Source of the DNA: CAZWKX01 sp964614095
Lineage (GTDB): Bacteria > Actinomycetota > Acidimicrobiia > Spongiisociales > UBA11373
Direction: 5' to 3'
Assembly: GCA_964614095.1 (NCBI GenBank)
Contig: CAZTJO010000017.1
Location: forward strand, 1 to 44,912
Length of the DNA: 44,912 nt
Made by a program: the position numbers and the translations under genes. Under the pieces are notes generated by a model, which saw only the letters and a list, made by a program, of their open reading frames with translations, had not been told where the DNA came from and ran no database searches. Positions 23,611-31,085 of the stretch are shown here, piece after piece; positions within the stretch are counted from its first letter, which is position 1, and each line of letters opens with the position of its first letter.

Positions 23611-23668
23611 GAGAGTTCAGAGTTGAGAGTCGGTATTGCGCGCTCTGAAGTCTGAATTCTGAATTCTG
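23611..23668 (-). repeat. Copy 2 of the ~59-bp interspersed repeat
   Basis: In the opposite orientation to copy 1 at 8348-8406. It contains a short direct repeat CAGAATT and also lies just after a gene end and before a short intergenic region. Confidence 0.5.
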
Positions 23669-23774
23669 GATCCTGCTGGCGGCTCCCCGACTAGCGTGAT
23701 GGGCGAAAACAGATGCCCACGCAACTCCACCTCAACGGACCGGCGCTTCCTCGCGGCCCTACCCCCTAACCGCC

Positions 23775-24104
23775 GTGTGGTTCCCCCTGCGCCAAGTCCT
23801 CGAGTTCCTGGGACGCTCCACGTTATGGCTGGTGATCCTGGCTGCGCTGGCGATCGCCGTTGGGGTGGGTGTGGCCGCCATCAAGGGCTCGGAGCGGAAG
23901 GCCACCTGGAAGCCGCTGTCGGTCGGCGCTCTTGCCGGCGCGGTGCTCGCCGCCTCGCTCGTGTACCGCTTTGACCTCCCCGCCTTCCACCTCGGGGTAT
24001 GGAATCGGCCGCTTCCCCCGGTCTGGACCGTGGGTGGGGCCGTTGCCGGCGCTCTCGTCACCCTGGTGGCGCTGCGGCGGCGTCCATCGGCCAACGCGCC
24101 CTAG
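23775..24104 (+). CDS. Small three-helix membrane protein, unknown
   Basis: 109 residues starting at GTG 23775. Hydrophobic segments fall at about residues 17-36, 48-66 and 84-100, separated by basic or polar turns (KGSERKATWK; RRRPSANAP at the end). No family recognised. Hydrophobic periodicity and the positive-inside pattern support a real gene, but no clear ribosome site is visible. Confidence 0.5.
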   Translation: MWFPLRQVLEFLGRSTLWLVILAALAIAVGVGVAAIKGSERKATWKPLSVGALAGAVLAASLVYRFDLPAFHLGVWNRPLPPVWTVGGAVAGALVTLVALRRRPSANAP

Positions 24105-24137
24105 ACGGCGGCAACCACCCTCCTGCTCCGCCCGCCC

Positions 24138-25376
24138 CTAGCGCCCGGCCCCCTGTGCCATCCCGGCCCCCGGCACCGCCTCGAAAGCCAGCCCGGCATA
24201 CTGCTCCCCGGCGGCGATCACCGCCGGAAGCACCGCCGGCTCGGCCACAGCCACGGCAAAACCTCCAAACCCGGCGCCGGTAAGACGGGCCCCGACCGCG
24301 CCGGCCTCCCGGAGGCACAGGCACAGCTCATCAAGAGCTGTCGTCGCCACCCCAAATCGCCCCAAACTGGTGTGAGAAGCGTCGAGCAGCGCGCCGAAAC
24401 CGGCCAAATCGCCGGCCAGCAGTGCCGCCTCCGCCTCGTCGACCCGCTTCGCCTCCTCCAGCACGTGTTCGGCGCAGGTATGCACCGGCACCGACCGGTC
24501 GGGAGGGAACAGCCGCGCAGACAAGCCACCGATGTCGTCCAGGGCCAGGCCCAGTTCGTCGGCCGCACCGGCCACCGTGTCCTGCACCGGGAGCATCGCC
24601 ACCATCTGCGCGGCGCCGGGAACGGAGGCAATCCGGCCCAATGCCGGCGGGTGCCCGGCCTCGGCACCAAGCAGCCGCGCCAGGCGCGCCGCGGCGATGC
24701 GGCAGCCCACTACTCGAGCATCGTAGGCATCACGAAATTCTGCGGTCTTGGCCGCATATGTGCCCGAGTACGCGGCCACGATTCGGAAACCTTCGGGCAG
24801 CCGAACCGACCGCCAGCGCACCGGATCGAAGTCGATGCGCAGCGCCGATCCCTCCTCGGCAAACACGATCACCGTCTGGTCCATCAGGCCGCTCTCGATG
24901 CCCACAGCCCGTTCGGCACCGGAGGCGAGACCGATCTCGGCATCCACCTCGATGTCGAGATCCCAAACCCGGGCCAAGGCCTCGACGAGCGCCAGCGTGA
25001 ATGCCGAACTCGAAGAAAGGCCTCCCGTATCAGGAAGAGTGCTCCCCACCACGATGCTGGCGCCCTTGCCCTTGGCACGCTCGCGCATCACACCAAGCAC
25101 GCCGGCCGGGTAGCGGTACCAGCCCTCTGCCAGAGCCGGCGCCGACCGATCGAGATCGAACTCCCCATCGTGACCCAGCGAGATCCCGCGCAGCCGCCCA
25201 GAGTCGTCTGCGCGTGCCGCCAGATACACCGCCTCGGTGATGGCAATAGGCAGCACCGGCAGCAGCGAGTAGTCGGTGTGCTCCCCGATGAGGTTGGCCC
25301 GGCCCGGGGCGCGCACCACCGTCTCCGGGTCGTGCCCGTATTTCTCCCGAAAAACCTCGGCGACCTTGTCCTGCAC
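24138..25376 (-). CDS. galK: Galactokinase (GHMP kinase)
   Basis: GalK phosphorylates galactose at C1 in the Leloir pathway. The 412-residue protein has the signature APGRANLIGEHTDYS near residue 23, the ATP loop LPDTGGLSSSSAF around residue 115, the catalytic aspartate in GIESGLMDQTV and the C-terminal GHMP motif RLTGAGFGGFAVAV. The sugar-binding loop reads YSLLPVLPIAI rather than the usual YNxGxVLPxAI, so the sugar could differ. No galT or galE is nearby. The start is GTG 25376 with a weak ribosome site. Confidence 0.85.
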   Translation of the reverse strand: MQDKVAEVFREKYGHDPETVVRAPGRANLIGEHTDYSLLPVLPIAITEAVYLAARADDSGRLRGISLGHDGEFDLDRSAPALAEGWYRYPAGVLGVMRERAKGKGASIVVGSTLPDTGGLSSSSAFTLALVEALARVWDLDIEVDAEIGLASGAERAVGIESGLMDQTVIVFAEEGSALRIDFDPVRWRSVRLPEGFRIVAAYSGTYAAKTAEFRDAYDARVVGCRIAAARLARLLGAEAGHPPALGRIASVPGAAQMVAMLPVQDTVAGAADELGLALDDIGGLSARLFPPDRSVPVHTCAEHVLEEAKRVDEAEAALLAGDLAGFGALLDASHTSLGRFGVATTALDELCLCLREAGAVGARLTGAGFGGFAVAVAEPAVLPAVIAAGEQYAGLAFEAVPGAGMAQGAGR

Positions 25377-25437
25377 AATCCCAAACTACCGAAAACTCCC
25401 ACGGTGACGAAGCGGTCTTCGACAGTGCACCGCTTTG

Positions 25438-26826
25438 CTACTCGGTGATCTGCTCAAACCGAGCCTGGAAGAAGCGCAGATCGGCCGGCTCGTAGGTGAA
25501 GGCCAGGCCTTTCACCCCTTCGCGTTTTTCATAGACCGCCTCAACCGACTCGGCGGTGACATCCATGTGCGCCTGGGTGTAGACACGCCGCGGGATGGCC
25601 AGGCGCACCAGCTCGAGCTTGGGGCGATTGTGGTCTCCGGTCTTTGAGTTGCGCCCCGCCGACACGATGCCCCGCTCCATGCCGCGGACTCCGGAGTCGA
25701 CGTAAAGGGCGGCGGCAAGGGCCTGAGCCGGGAACACGTCCTGGGGCAGGTTAGGCAGAGCCGCCGCTGCATCGAGGAACACCCCGTGCCCTCCAACCGG
25801 CTGCACTATGGGCACGCCGGCGTTGGCGATGAGGTCACCCAGGTAGAGCACCTGGCCCACTCGAGCCCGCACATGATCGTCGGTGGCCACCATCTCTCTG
25901 ATGCCCCGCGACAGCGCCTCCATATCACGACCCGCCATGCCCCCGTAGGTGTGCAACCCCTCGAAGGCAACCAGCAATGATCGGGCCCGGCGAGCCAGCT
26001 CGGGGTCGCGCAGAGCCAGGAAACCCCCGATGTTCACCAGATTGTCCTTCTTCGAGGAGACGGTGGCGCCGTCGGAGTAGGAGCAGATCTCAAGAAGGAT
26101 CTCGGCGATGCTGCGGTCCGAATACCCCTCTTCACGCTGCTGGATGAAGTAGGCGTTCTCCAGGGCCCTGGTGGCGTCGAGCATGACGAGAATGCCGTGG
26201 CGTCTGCAGAACTCGTAGGTCCGGCGCAGATTCTCCATGGAGACCGGCTGACCGCCGGCCAAGTTCACATTGGTCTCCAGTGAGATGTAGGGAATCCGAT
26301 CGGCGCCGTGCTCGTCGACGACGGCGGCCAGCTTGTCCAGGTCGACGTTGCCCTTGAAGGGGTGGCCCGTCGCCGGCTCGTGGGCCTCGTCGATGATCAC
26401 GTCCACGAACCTTCCCCCGGCGTACTCCTGGTGGAATCTGGTGGTGGTGAAGTACATGTTGCCGGGGATTACGTCGCCCTGGCTGATGAGGATCTGGCTG
26501 AGGATGTGCTCGGCGCCCCGCCCCTGATGGGTGGGTACCAGCTCCGGATAGCCGTAGACCTCCTCCACCGCCTCGCACAGGTGATAGAACGACCGGCTTC
26601 CGGCGTAGGCCTCGTCGCCCAGCATCAGACCGGCCCATTGGTAGTCGGACATTGCCGAGGTGCCCGAATCGGTGAGCAGATCGATGTAGACGTCGTCCGA
26701 GTCGAGCAGGAACGTGTTGAAGCCGGCCTTCTTGATGGCCGCTCGACGGTGTTCGCGGGTGGTCATCCGGATCGGTTCGACCATCTTGATCTTGAAGGGC
26801 TCGGCCCAGCTGCGCCTGCCGGCCAT
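25438..26826 (-). CDS. tnaA: Tryptophanase / tyrosine phenol-lyase-type beta-eliminating lyase
   Basis: A 462-residue PLP enzyme that splits an aromatic amino acid into indole or phenol, pyruvate and ammonia. It starts with AEPFKIKMVEPIRMTTREHR, then LLTDSGTSAMSDYQWAG, VPTHQGRGAEHILS and NMYFTTTRFHQEY. The PLP lysine is in SSKKDNLVNIGGFLAL, and the closing motifs are GMAGRDMEALS and LAIPRRVYTQAHMDV. The N-terminus resembles tryptophanases of Symbiobacterium as I remember them, but separating tryptophanase from tyrosine phenol-lyase needs active-site alignment. It is rare in actinomycetes and stands alone, 61 bases upstream of galK in transcription order. Confidence 0.85.
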   Translation of the reverse strand: MAGRRSWAEPFKIKMVEPIRMTTREHRRAAIKKAGFNTFLLDSDDVYIDLLTDSGTSAMSDYQWAGLMLGDEAYAGSRSFYHLCEAVEEVYGYPELVPTHQGRGAEHILSQILISQGDVIPGNMYFTTTRFHQEYAGGRFVDVIIDEAHEPATGHPFKGNVDLDKLAAVVDEHGADRIPYISLETNVNLAGGQPVSMENLRRTYEFCRRHGILVMLDATRALENAYFIQQREEGYSDRSIAEILLEICSYSDGATVSSKKDNLVNIGGFLALRDPELARRARSLLVAFEGLHTYGGMAGRDMEALSRGIREMVATDDHVRARVGQVLYLGDLIANAGVPIVQPVGGHGVFLDAAAALPNLPQDVFPAQALAAALYVDSGVRGMERGIVSAGRNSKTGDHNRPKLELVRLAIPRRVYTQAHMDVTAESVEAVYEKREGVKGLAFTYEPADLRFFQARFEQITE

Positions 26827-26971
26827 GGTCTACCTCCTGCCTGCGTGGTGCCGATTTCCCCGGCTCAAACCGGCGCCTCCGCCGACCCTAGTCCTCCGAT
26901 CGAAGCCGGCCTGGGGCCGGATGGCACCACGATCGCATAGGCTGTCTGCTCCAGGAGCCGGAAGGAGTCCA

Positions 26972-28645
26972 GTGCAGCCCCAGCACTACGACGTCGTCGT
27001 CGTCGGCAGCGGTTTTGGAGGCAGCGTCACCGCCCTGCGGTTGAGCGAGAAGGGTTACCGCGTTGGTGTGCTCGAATCCGGCCGCCGCTATGGGCCCGAC
27101 GATTATGCACGCACCTCCTGGAACCTGCGCCACTTCCTGTGGATGCCCGGCCTTGGGCTGCGCGGCATCCAGCGCCTCGATCTGTTGCGCGACGTGCTGG
27201 TGCTGTCGGGCGCCGGGGTCGGCGGTGGCTCGCTGGTCTATGCCAACACTCTCATCGAGCCCCACGACGCCTTTTTTGAAGACCGCCAGTGGCGTCATAT
27301 CACCGACTGGAAGGAGGAGCTGGCCCCCTACTTCGATCAAGCACGCCGCATGCTCGGAGTGACGACGGCCCCGGACGACACACCCTCCGATGAAGTCGTC
27401 GCCGAGGTGGCGAGACGACTCGGCGCCGCCGAGACCCACGTGCCCACCGAAATCGGCGTGTTCTTCGGCACGCCGGAGCAACGCGAGCCGGATCCCTACT
27501 TCGGAGGAGCCGGCCCCGAGGTGGCCGGCTGCAACGAGTGTGGCGGATGTATGGTGGGATGCCGCTACGAGGCCAAGAACACACTCGACCGCAACTACCT
27601 GTACCTGGCCGAGCAGGCCGGCGCCGAGGTCCACGCCGAACACCGAGTCGTCGACGTGGTGGAGATTGGAGACGGATACCGGATCACCGCCCGCCGGCCC
27701 GGCGCGCTGGTCCGCAGGCGGCGGCGAACCTTCACCGCAGATGAAGTGGTTTTTTCCGCCGGCGCCCTCGGCACCGCCAAGCTGCTCTTTCGACTTCGCG
27801 ACAAGGGCCGGCTGAACGGCCTGCCCGAAGGGCTCGGCCGCCTGGCTCGGACGAACTCCGAATCGCTGCTCGGCGCCACCGCGCACAGGACGAATATCGA
27901 CTACACCCACGGCGTTGCCATCACCTCGTCGTTCCACCCCGAGCCGCAGACACGCATCGAGCCGGTGCGCTACTCCAAGGGCAGCAACTTCATGGGCCTC
28001 ATCGCCAGCATCCTCGTGCCCGGCGAGGGCCGGCTGCCCCGGCCGCTGCGGTTCCTGGGCCGGGCGATACGGTATCCCATCGCCTTTGCCCGCTCGCTGT
28101 CGGTGCACCGCTGGGCCGAACGCACGGTGATCCTCCTCGTCATGCAGAGCGAGGACAACAGCGTGCAGCTCTACCGCAAGCGCGGCATCTTTGGTCCCCG
28201 GATCACCTCAAGACACGGCCACGGCCCGCCCAGCCCGCGCTGGCTTCCGGTGGGACACCAGGCGGCACGTATGGCCGCCGAGATCATCAATGGTGATCCC
28301 GTGGCCAGCATCAACGAGTCGTTCGCCGGCATCGGCATCACCGCCCACATCATCGGCGGAGCCGTCATCTCCGACGGTCCGGAGACCGGCGCCATCGACC
28401 CCTATCACCGCATGTGGGATCACCCGCGGCTCCACGTTGTCGACGGAGCCGCCCTGTGCGCCAACCTGGGCTCGAACCCGTCGCTGACCATCACCGCCCT
28501 CGCCGAAAGAGCCGCGGCCATGTGGCCCAACCAAGGAGAACCCGACACCCGGCCGGCCCAGGGCGAGCCCTACCGACGCGTCGATCCGGTGACTCCCCGC
28601 CGGCCTGTGGTGCCCGAAGGCGCTCCGGCGGCGCTGCGCTACTGA
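26972..28645 (+). CDS. GMC-type flavoprotein oxidoreductase, ChoD-like
   Basis: The 557-residue FAD protein resembles mycobacterial ChoD (annotated cholesterol oxidase) along its whole length. It opens with YDVVVVGSGFGGSVTALRLSEKGY, then SGAGVGGGSLVYANTL, a cysteine cluster GCNECGGCMVGC, ARTNSESLLGA and GVAITSSFHPEPQTRIEP. Near the end are GGAVISDGPETGAIDPYHRM and VDGAALCANLGSNPSLTI, the FAD/catalytic region, and PYRRVDP. Whether sterols are the substrate is uncertain. The Cys cluster is a feature of the ChoD branch and might bind metal. GTG 26972 follows GGAAGGAG. Confidence 0.87.
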   Translation: MQPQHYDVVVVGSGFGGSVTALRLSEKGYRVGVLESGRRYGPDDYARTSWNLRHFLWMPGLGLRGIQRLDLLRDVLVLSGAGVGGGSLVYANTLIEPHDAFFEDRQWRHITDWKEELAPYFDQARRMLGVTTAPDDTPSDEVVAEVARRLGAAETHVPTEIGVFFGTPEQREPDPYFGGAGPEVAGCNECGGCMVGCRYEAKNTLDRNYLYLAEQAGAEVHAEHRVVDVVEIGDGYRITARRPGALVRRRRRTFTADEVVFSAGALGTAKLLFRLRDKGRLNGLPEGLGRLARTNSESLLGATAHRTNIDYTHGVAITSSFHPEPQTRIEPVRYSKGSNFMGLIASILVPGEGRLPRPLRFLGRAIRYPIAFARSLSVHRWAERTVILLVMQSEDNSVQLYRKRGIFGPRITSRHGHGPPSPRWLPVGHQAARMAAEIINGDPVASINESFAGIGITAHIIGGAVISDGPETGAIDPYHRMWDHPRLHVVDGAALCANLGSNPSLTITALAERAAAMWPNQGEPDTRPAQGEPYRRVDPVTPRRPVVPEGAPAALRY

Positions 28646-28707
28646 GTGCTCAGAGAAAGTCCGGTCGCAGGTCAAGACCGACAGACGCCGGCCGCCCGCC
28701 GCGGCCT

Positions 28708-30132
28708 CTAGCCCCAGGTGATGACGAGCTGAGGATCGGGCGAGCCCTCACGTGCTCGGTAGCGCTGCCGCTCCATGTTGCTCCCGGAATCCGTCTCGTA
28801 GTGGTCCATGATCAGGAACCCGTTGTCGGTGCCCGAGTACATGGCCGACACATGATCGGTGACCGCCCACTCGGTCCAGCCTGCTGTGGCGGCTGTGGTT
28901 ACCGCGGTCCCGGTGTAGCCGGGCATGTTGTTCCAAGTCAGTGAACCCTCTGCCCACGACCCGCTGTTGCGGTACACGGCGATGGTCCTGCCGCTGGTGG
29001 TGACGTTGGCATTCAGACGCAGCGTCGCCGAAGTCAGTGTGCAGTCGGACGGAATGCTGGGAAGGCTGAACCGGACGAAGGCGCGCCTGGCGTCGCCGCT
29101 GCCGCCGCTGGTGGCCTGAACCTGAACATTCCGGTTTCTACCGAGGTTTCGGTTGGGACGGCCCTGATCCACCCAAGCGTCTGCGGTCGAGTAGACGGTG
29201 GTACTCCCAGGTGAAGTGCAGAACGAGGCGGCGGCGTCAAGACTGTTGTCGGAGTTCCCGGTGGCGCCCGAGAACGCCGCCGCTCCGGGGACGGCCGTCA
29301 TGGAGAGCAGCGCCCCCGTCATGACCGCGGCCAGCACCGTGGCCAACGAGCCGAGCCGGAAGCTCAGCTGCTTTCCGGTCCTCTGCCGCCGAGATGTGCT
29401 ACGACGGGCGGGCGCCGGGGTCCCTGGTTTGGGCCTCCGACCCAGAAGGAGTTTGCCGGGAAGACTCCGGCGCCCTACCCGCACAACGTGACCCGACTGC
29501 CACCGGAGACTGAGCTGCCGGCCTACTTCGCGGCGACGGGTCCACCACATCTCCAGCCAAGGCGGGAGCAGCGGAACCGGCTCCAGCCATGGGTCAAACT
29601 TGCCGAGTATCCCCCAACGACTCACCCATATGACCGCAGCGGTGACCGCGGCAGACAAGAACAGCAGGAACCACCGGCCTTGCCACCACCAGACCAGGGG
29701 GGTACCGATCTCGGCCACGAGCAGCCGGCCCACGCCGATCACCTGATCCGGCTCAAGCGGGGTCGAATCGATTCGTGGCTGGGCGTCACCCTTGGTGGTA
29801 TAGGTGCCGTCGGGATTGACGGCAACGATGCGGTGGGTGAGGGTCCCCCGTCCGGTCGGATCCTCGAACACCACGATGCTCCCCGGTCCCAGCCCGTGAC
29901 CGTCGTGGGGCGCGGCAAGCAGGACATCACCGAAGTCCACGGCTGGTGCCATCGACCCGGAGGTGAGGGCCACGGGATCCCATCCCAGGGCCAATGGCAC
30001 CAGCGTGGCTATCGCGGTCAGCAGAAGTGCTGAGAGCAGGATGCCGACCGCGATGATTCCAGCGATGAAGCGCCCGATCATCCAGGCGTTGGTACGAACC
30101 GGGATCGCTTCGTCGGGGTTCGACGAACCCAC
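28708..30132 (-). CDS. SipW-type signal peptidase I fused to a DNRLRE-like secreted domain
   Basis: A 474-residue fusion. Residues 18-46 are a membrane anchor; the S26B (SipW/ER-type) peptidase follows with catalytic Ser60 in TSGSMAP, His100 in LTHRIVAV and Asp116 in TTKGDAQ. A second membrane segment lies at 137-160. A roughly 100-residue, very basic cytoplasmic linker leads to a third segment (262-286) with the cleavage site VPGAAAFSGATGN, the same type as in TasA-like substrates. Residues 290-474 form a beta-rich domain of the DNRLRE/CBM-like kind. The enzyme may process its own C-terminal half. GTG 30132 has GAGGG upstream; TTG 30189 is possible. It follows the TasA-like gene by 38 bases. 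Confidence 0.82.
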   Translation of the reverse strand: MGSSNPDEAIPVRTNAWMIGRFIAGIIAVGILLSALLLTAIATLVPLALGWDPVALTSGSMAPAVDFGDVLLAAPHDGHGLGPGSIVVFEDPTGRGTLTHRIVAVNPDGTYTTKGDAQPRIDSTPLEPDQVIGVGRLLVAEIGTPLVWWWQGRWFLLFLSAAVTAAVIWVSRWGILGKFDPWLEPVPLLPPWLEMWWTRRREVGRQLSLRWQSGHVVRVGRRSLPGKLLLGRRPKPGTPAPARRSTSRRQRTGKQLSFRLGSLATVLAAVMTGALLSMTAVPGAAAFSGATGNSDNSLDAAASFCTSPGSTTVYSTADAWVDQGRPNRNLGRNRNVQVQATSGGSGDARRAFVRFSLPSIPSDCTLTSATLRLNANVTTSGRTIAVYRNSGSWAEGSLTWNNMPGYTGTAVTTAATAGWTEWAVTDHVSAMYSGTDNGFLIMDHYETDSGSNMERQRYRAREGSPDPQLVITWG

Positions 30133-30170
30133 GGTTCCCTCGTTCAGAACGACGAGCTTGCGCTGAGCGC

Positions 30171-30806
30171 TTAGCTCGTGACTTCCCAAGTGAAGGTCAG
30201 TGCCGTCACCGATTCGCCCTGCTCGGCATTTGGAGTCGCGGAGTCCAGTTCAACAGTGAACCGGTAGGTCGTCGACTCGGGTGTCGAGGAGGGATCCCAC
30301 ACCCCAGCTCCCGTGGCATAGTTGGTGTGGGTGCTATCGAAGTCGGCAAGCGTTCCGCCCGACTCGATTGTGTTGTTCGCTGAGAAGCCCGAGCAGTCAC
30401 CGAACGAGCCGCCGCTGCCTTCCTCGATGGTGAGGTTGAGGTAGTCGCCGAAATCGCCCGAATCGGTGTAGCCGCCCGAATACAGCTTCACTGCCGACGG
30501 ATTGGTGATCGAGCCTTGGTAGGTCACCACAATGCACTCGACTTCTGTATCGCCGGGCATCATGTTGGAGACTGAGAACATCGCTGAACCGGTGTCGTCG
30601 TCCACGAGATCGATCGACCCAGCCGTAAACGAGTTCGCGCTGTTGTCGGTCGCGTCGTTGAACGCCGCCCGCGATCCCGTGATCGTCACGACGCTAACCA
30701 ATAGCAATGATGCCAAAAGAGCCAAGCCTCTGGCGACCACGGCTTTGTTCGGTCTCCACTTCTGCTCGTGGTGGACCTGTTTTTTCATTGCTCGTGTGGC
30801 TGGCAT
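30171..30806 (-). CDS. TasA/CalY-like secreted protein (SipW-dependent)
   Basis: A 211-residue exported protein of the TasA/camelysin family (peptidase M73 grouping). Its signal segment VVARGLALLASLLLVSVV is followed by TITGSRAAFNDATDNSANSF, the typical SipW-dependent cleavage region, then SIDLVDDDTGSAMFSVSNM and MPGDTEVECIVVTYQGS. Relatives form biofilm fibres in Bacillus. The start ATG 30806 has GGGAGGTGA at four bases. It shares the AFxxATxNSxNS signature with the fused peptidase encoded next, implying that protein as its processing enzyme. Confidence 0.83.
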   Translation of the reverse strand: MPATRAMKKQVHHEQKWRPNKAVVARGLALLASLLLVSVVTITGSRAAFNDATDNSANSFTAGSIDLVDDDTGSAMFSVSNMMPGDTEVECIVVTYQGSITNPSAVKLYSGGYTDSGDFGDYLNLTIEEGSGGSFGDCSGFSANNTIESGGTLADFDSTHTNYATGAGVWDPSSTPESTTYRFTVELDSATPNAEQGESVTALTFTWEVTS

Positions 30807-30855
30807 TTGTCACCTCCCGCGCATGTGGCGTATACCAGCGTTTGCTACTGAGAGC

Positions 30856-30923
30856 ATCGGCTTTTGCCCGAAATTCCTTGAGGAATGAACAGCCAATGGC
30901 CAGGTTAAGCCGATCAAAAGCCG
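30856..30923 (-). promoter_or_regulatory. Alternative-pairing leader upstream of the TasA-like gene
   Basis: The element CAAAAGCCGAT (30866-30856 on the minus strand) can pair either with ATCGGCTT (30914-30907) or with CGGCTTTTG (30923-30915), mutually exclusive stems. A small perfect hairpin ATTCC-TCAA-GGAAT lies between. Whether it is transcribed is unknown; a TGGTATAC -10-like sequence nearer the gene would leave it upstream of the start. Confidence 0.35.
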
Positions 30924-30963
30924 TGTCTTGAGGATCCGCCCGCGGTAGCTCGGTATAGAACCA

Positions 30964-30983
30964 GGAAAGCCACTTTGAGTGGC
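30964..30983 (-). terminator. Possible terminator after the RND gene
   Basis: On the minus strand GCCACT-CAA-AGTGGC is followed by TTTCC, about 100 bases past the RND stop. The stem is six pairs and the U-run short. Confidence 0.3.
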
Positions 30984-31085
30984 CGTTGTTGACCGCTAAC
31001 GCAAGTCGCGGGTTGCCGGGCCGACCTTGCCGACGCTCTTCCGATAGACCCGACCCGCCCACTGATCTAGTCCTGGCGGTGATGC

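Noticed and set aside
26888..28108. A 406-codon minus-strand frame over the ChoD-like gene
   Set aside because: Antisense shadow of a well-conserved gene.
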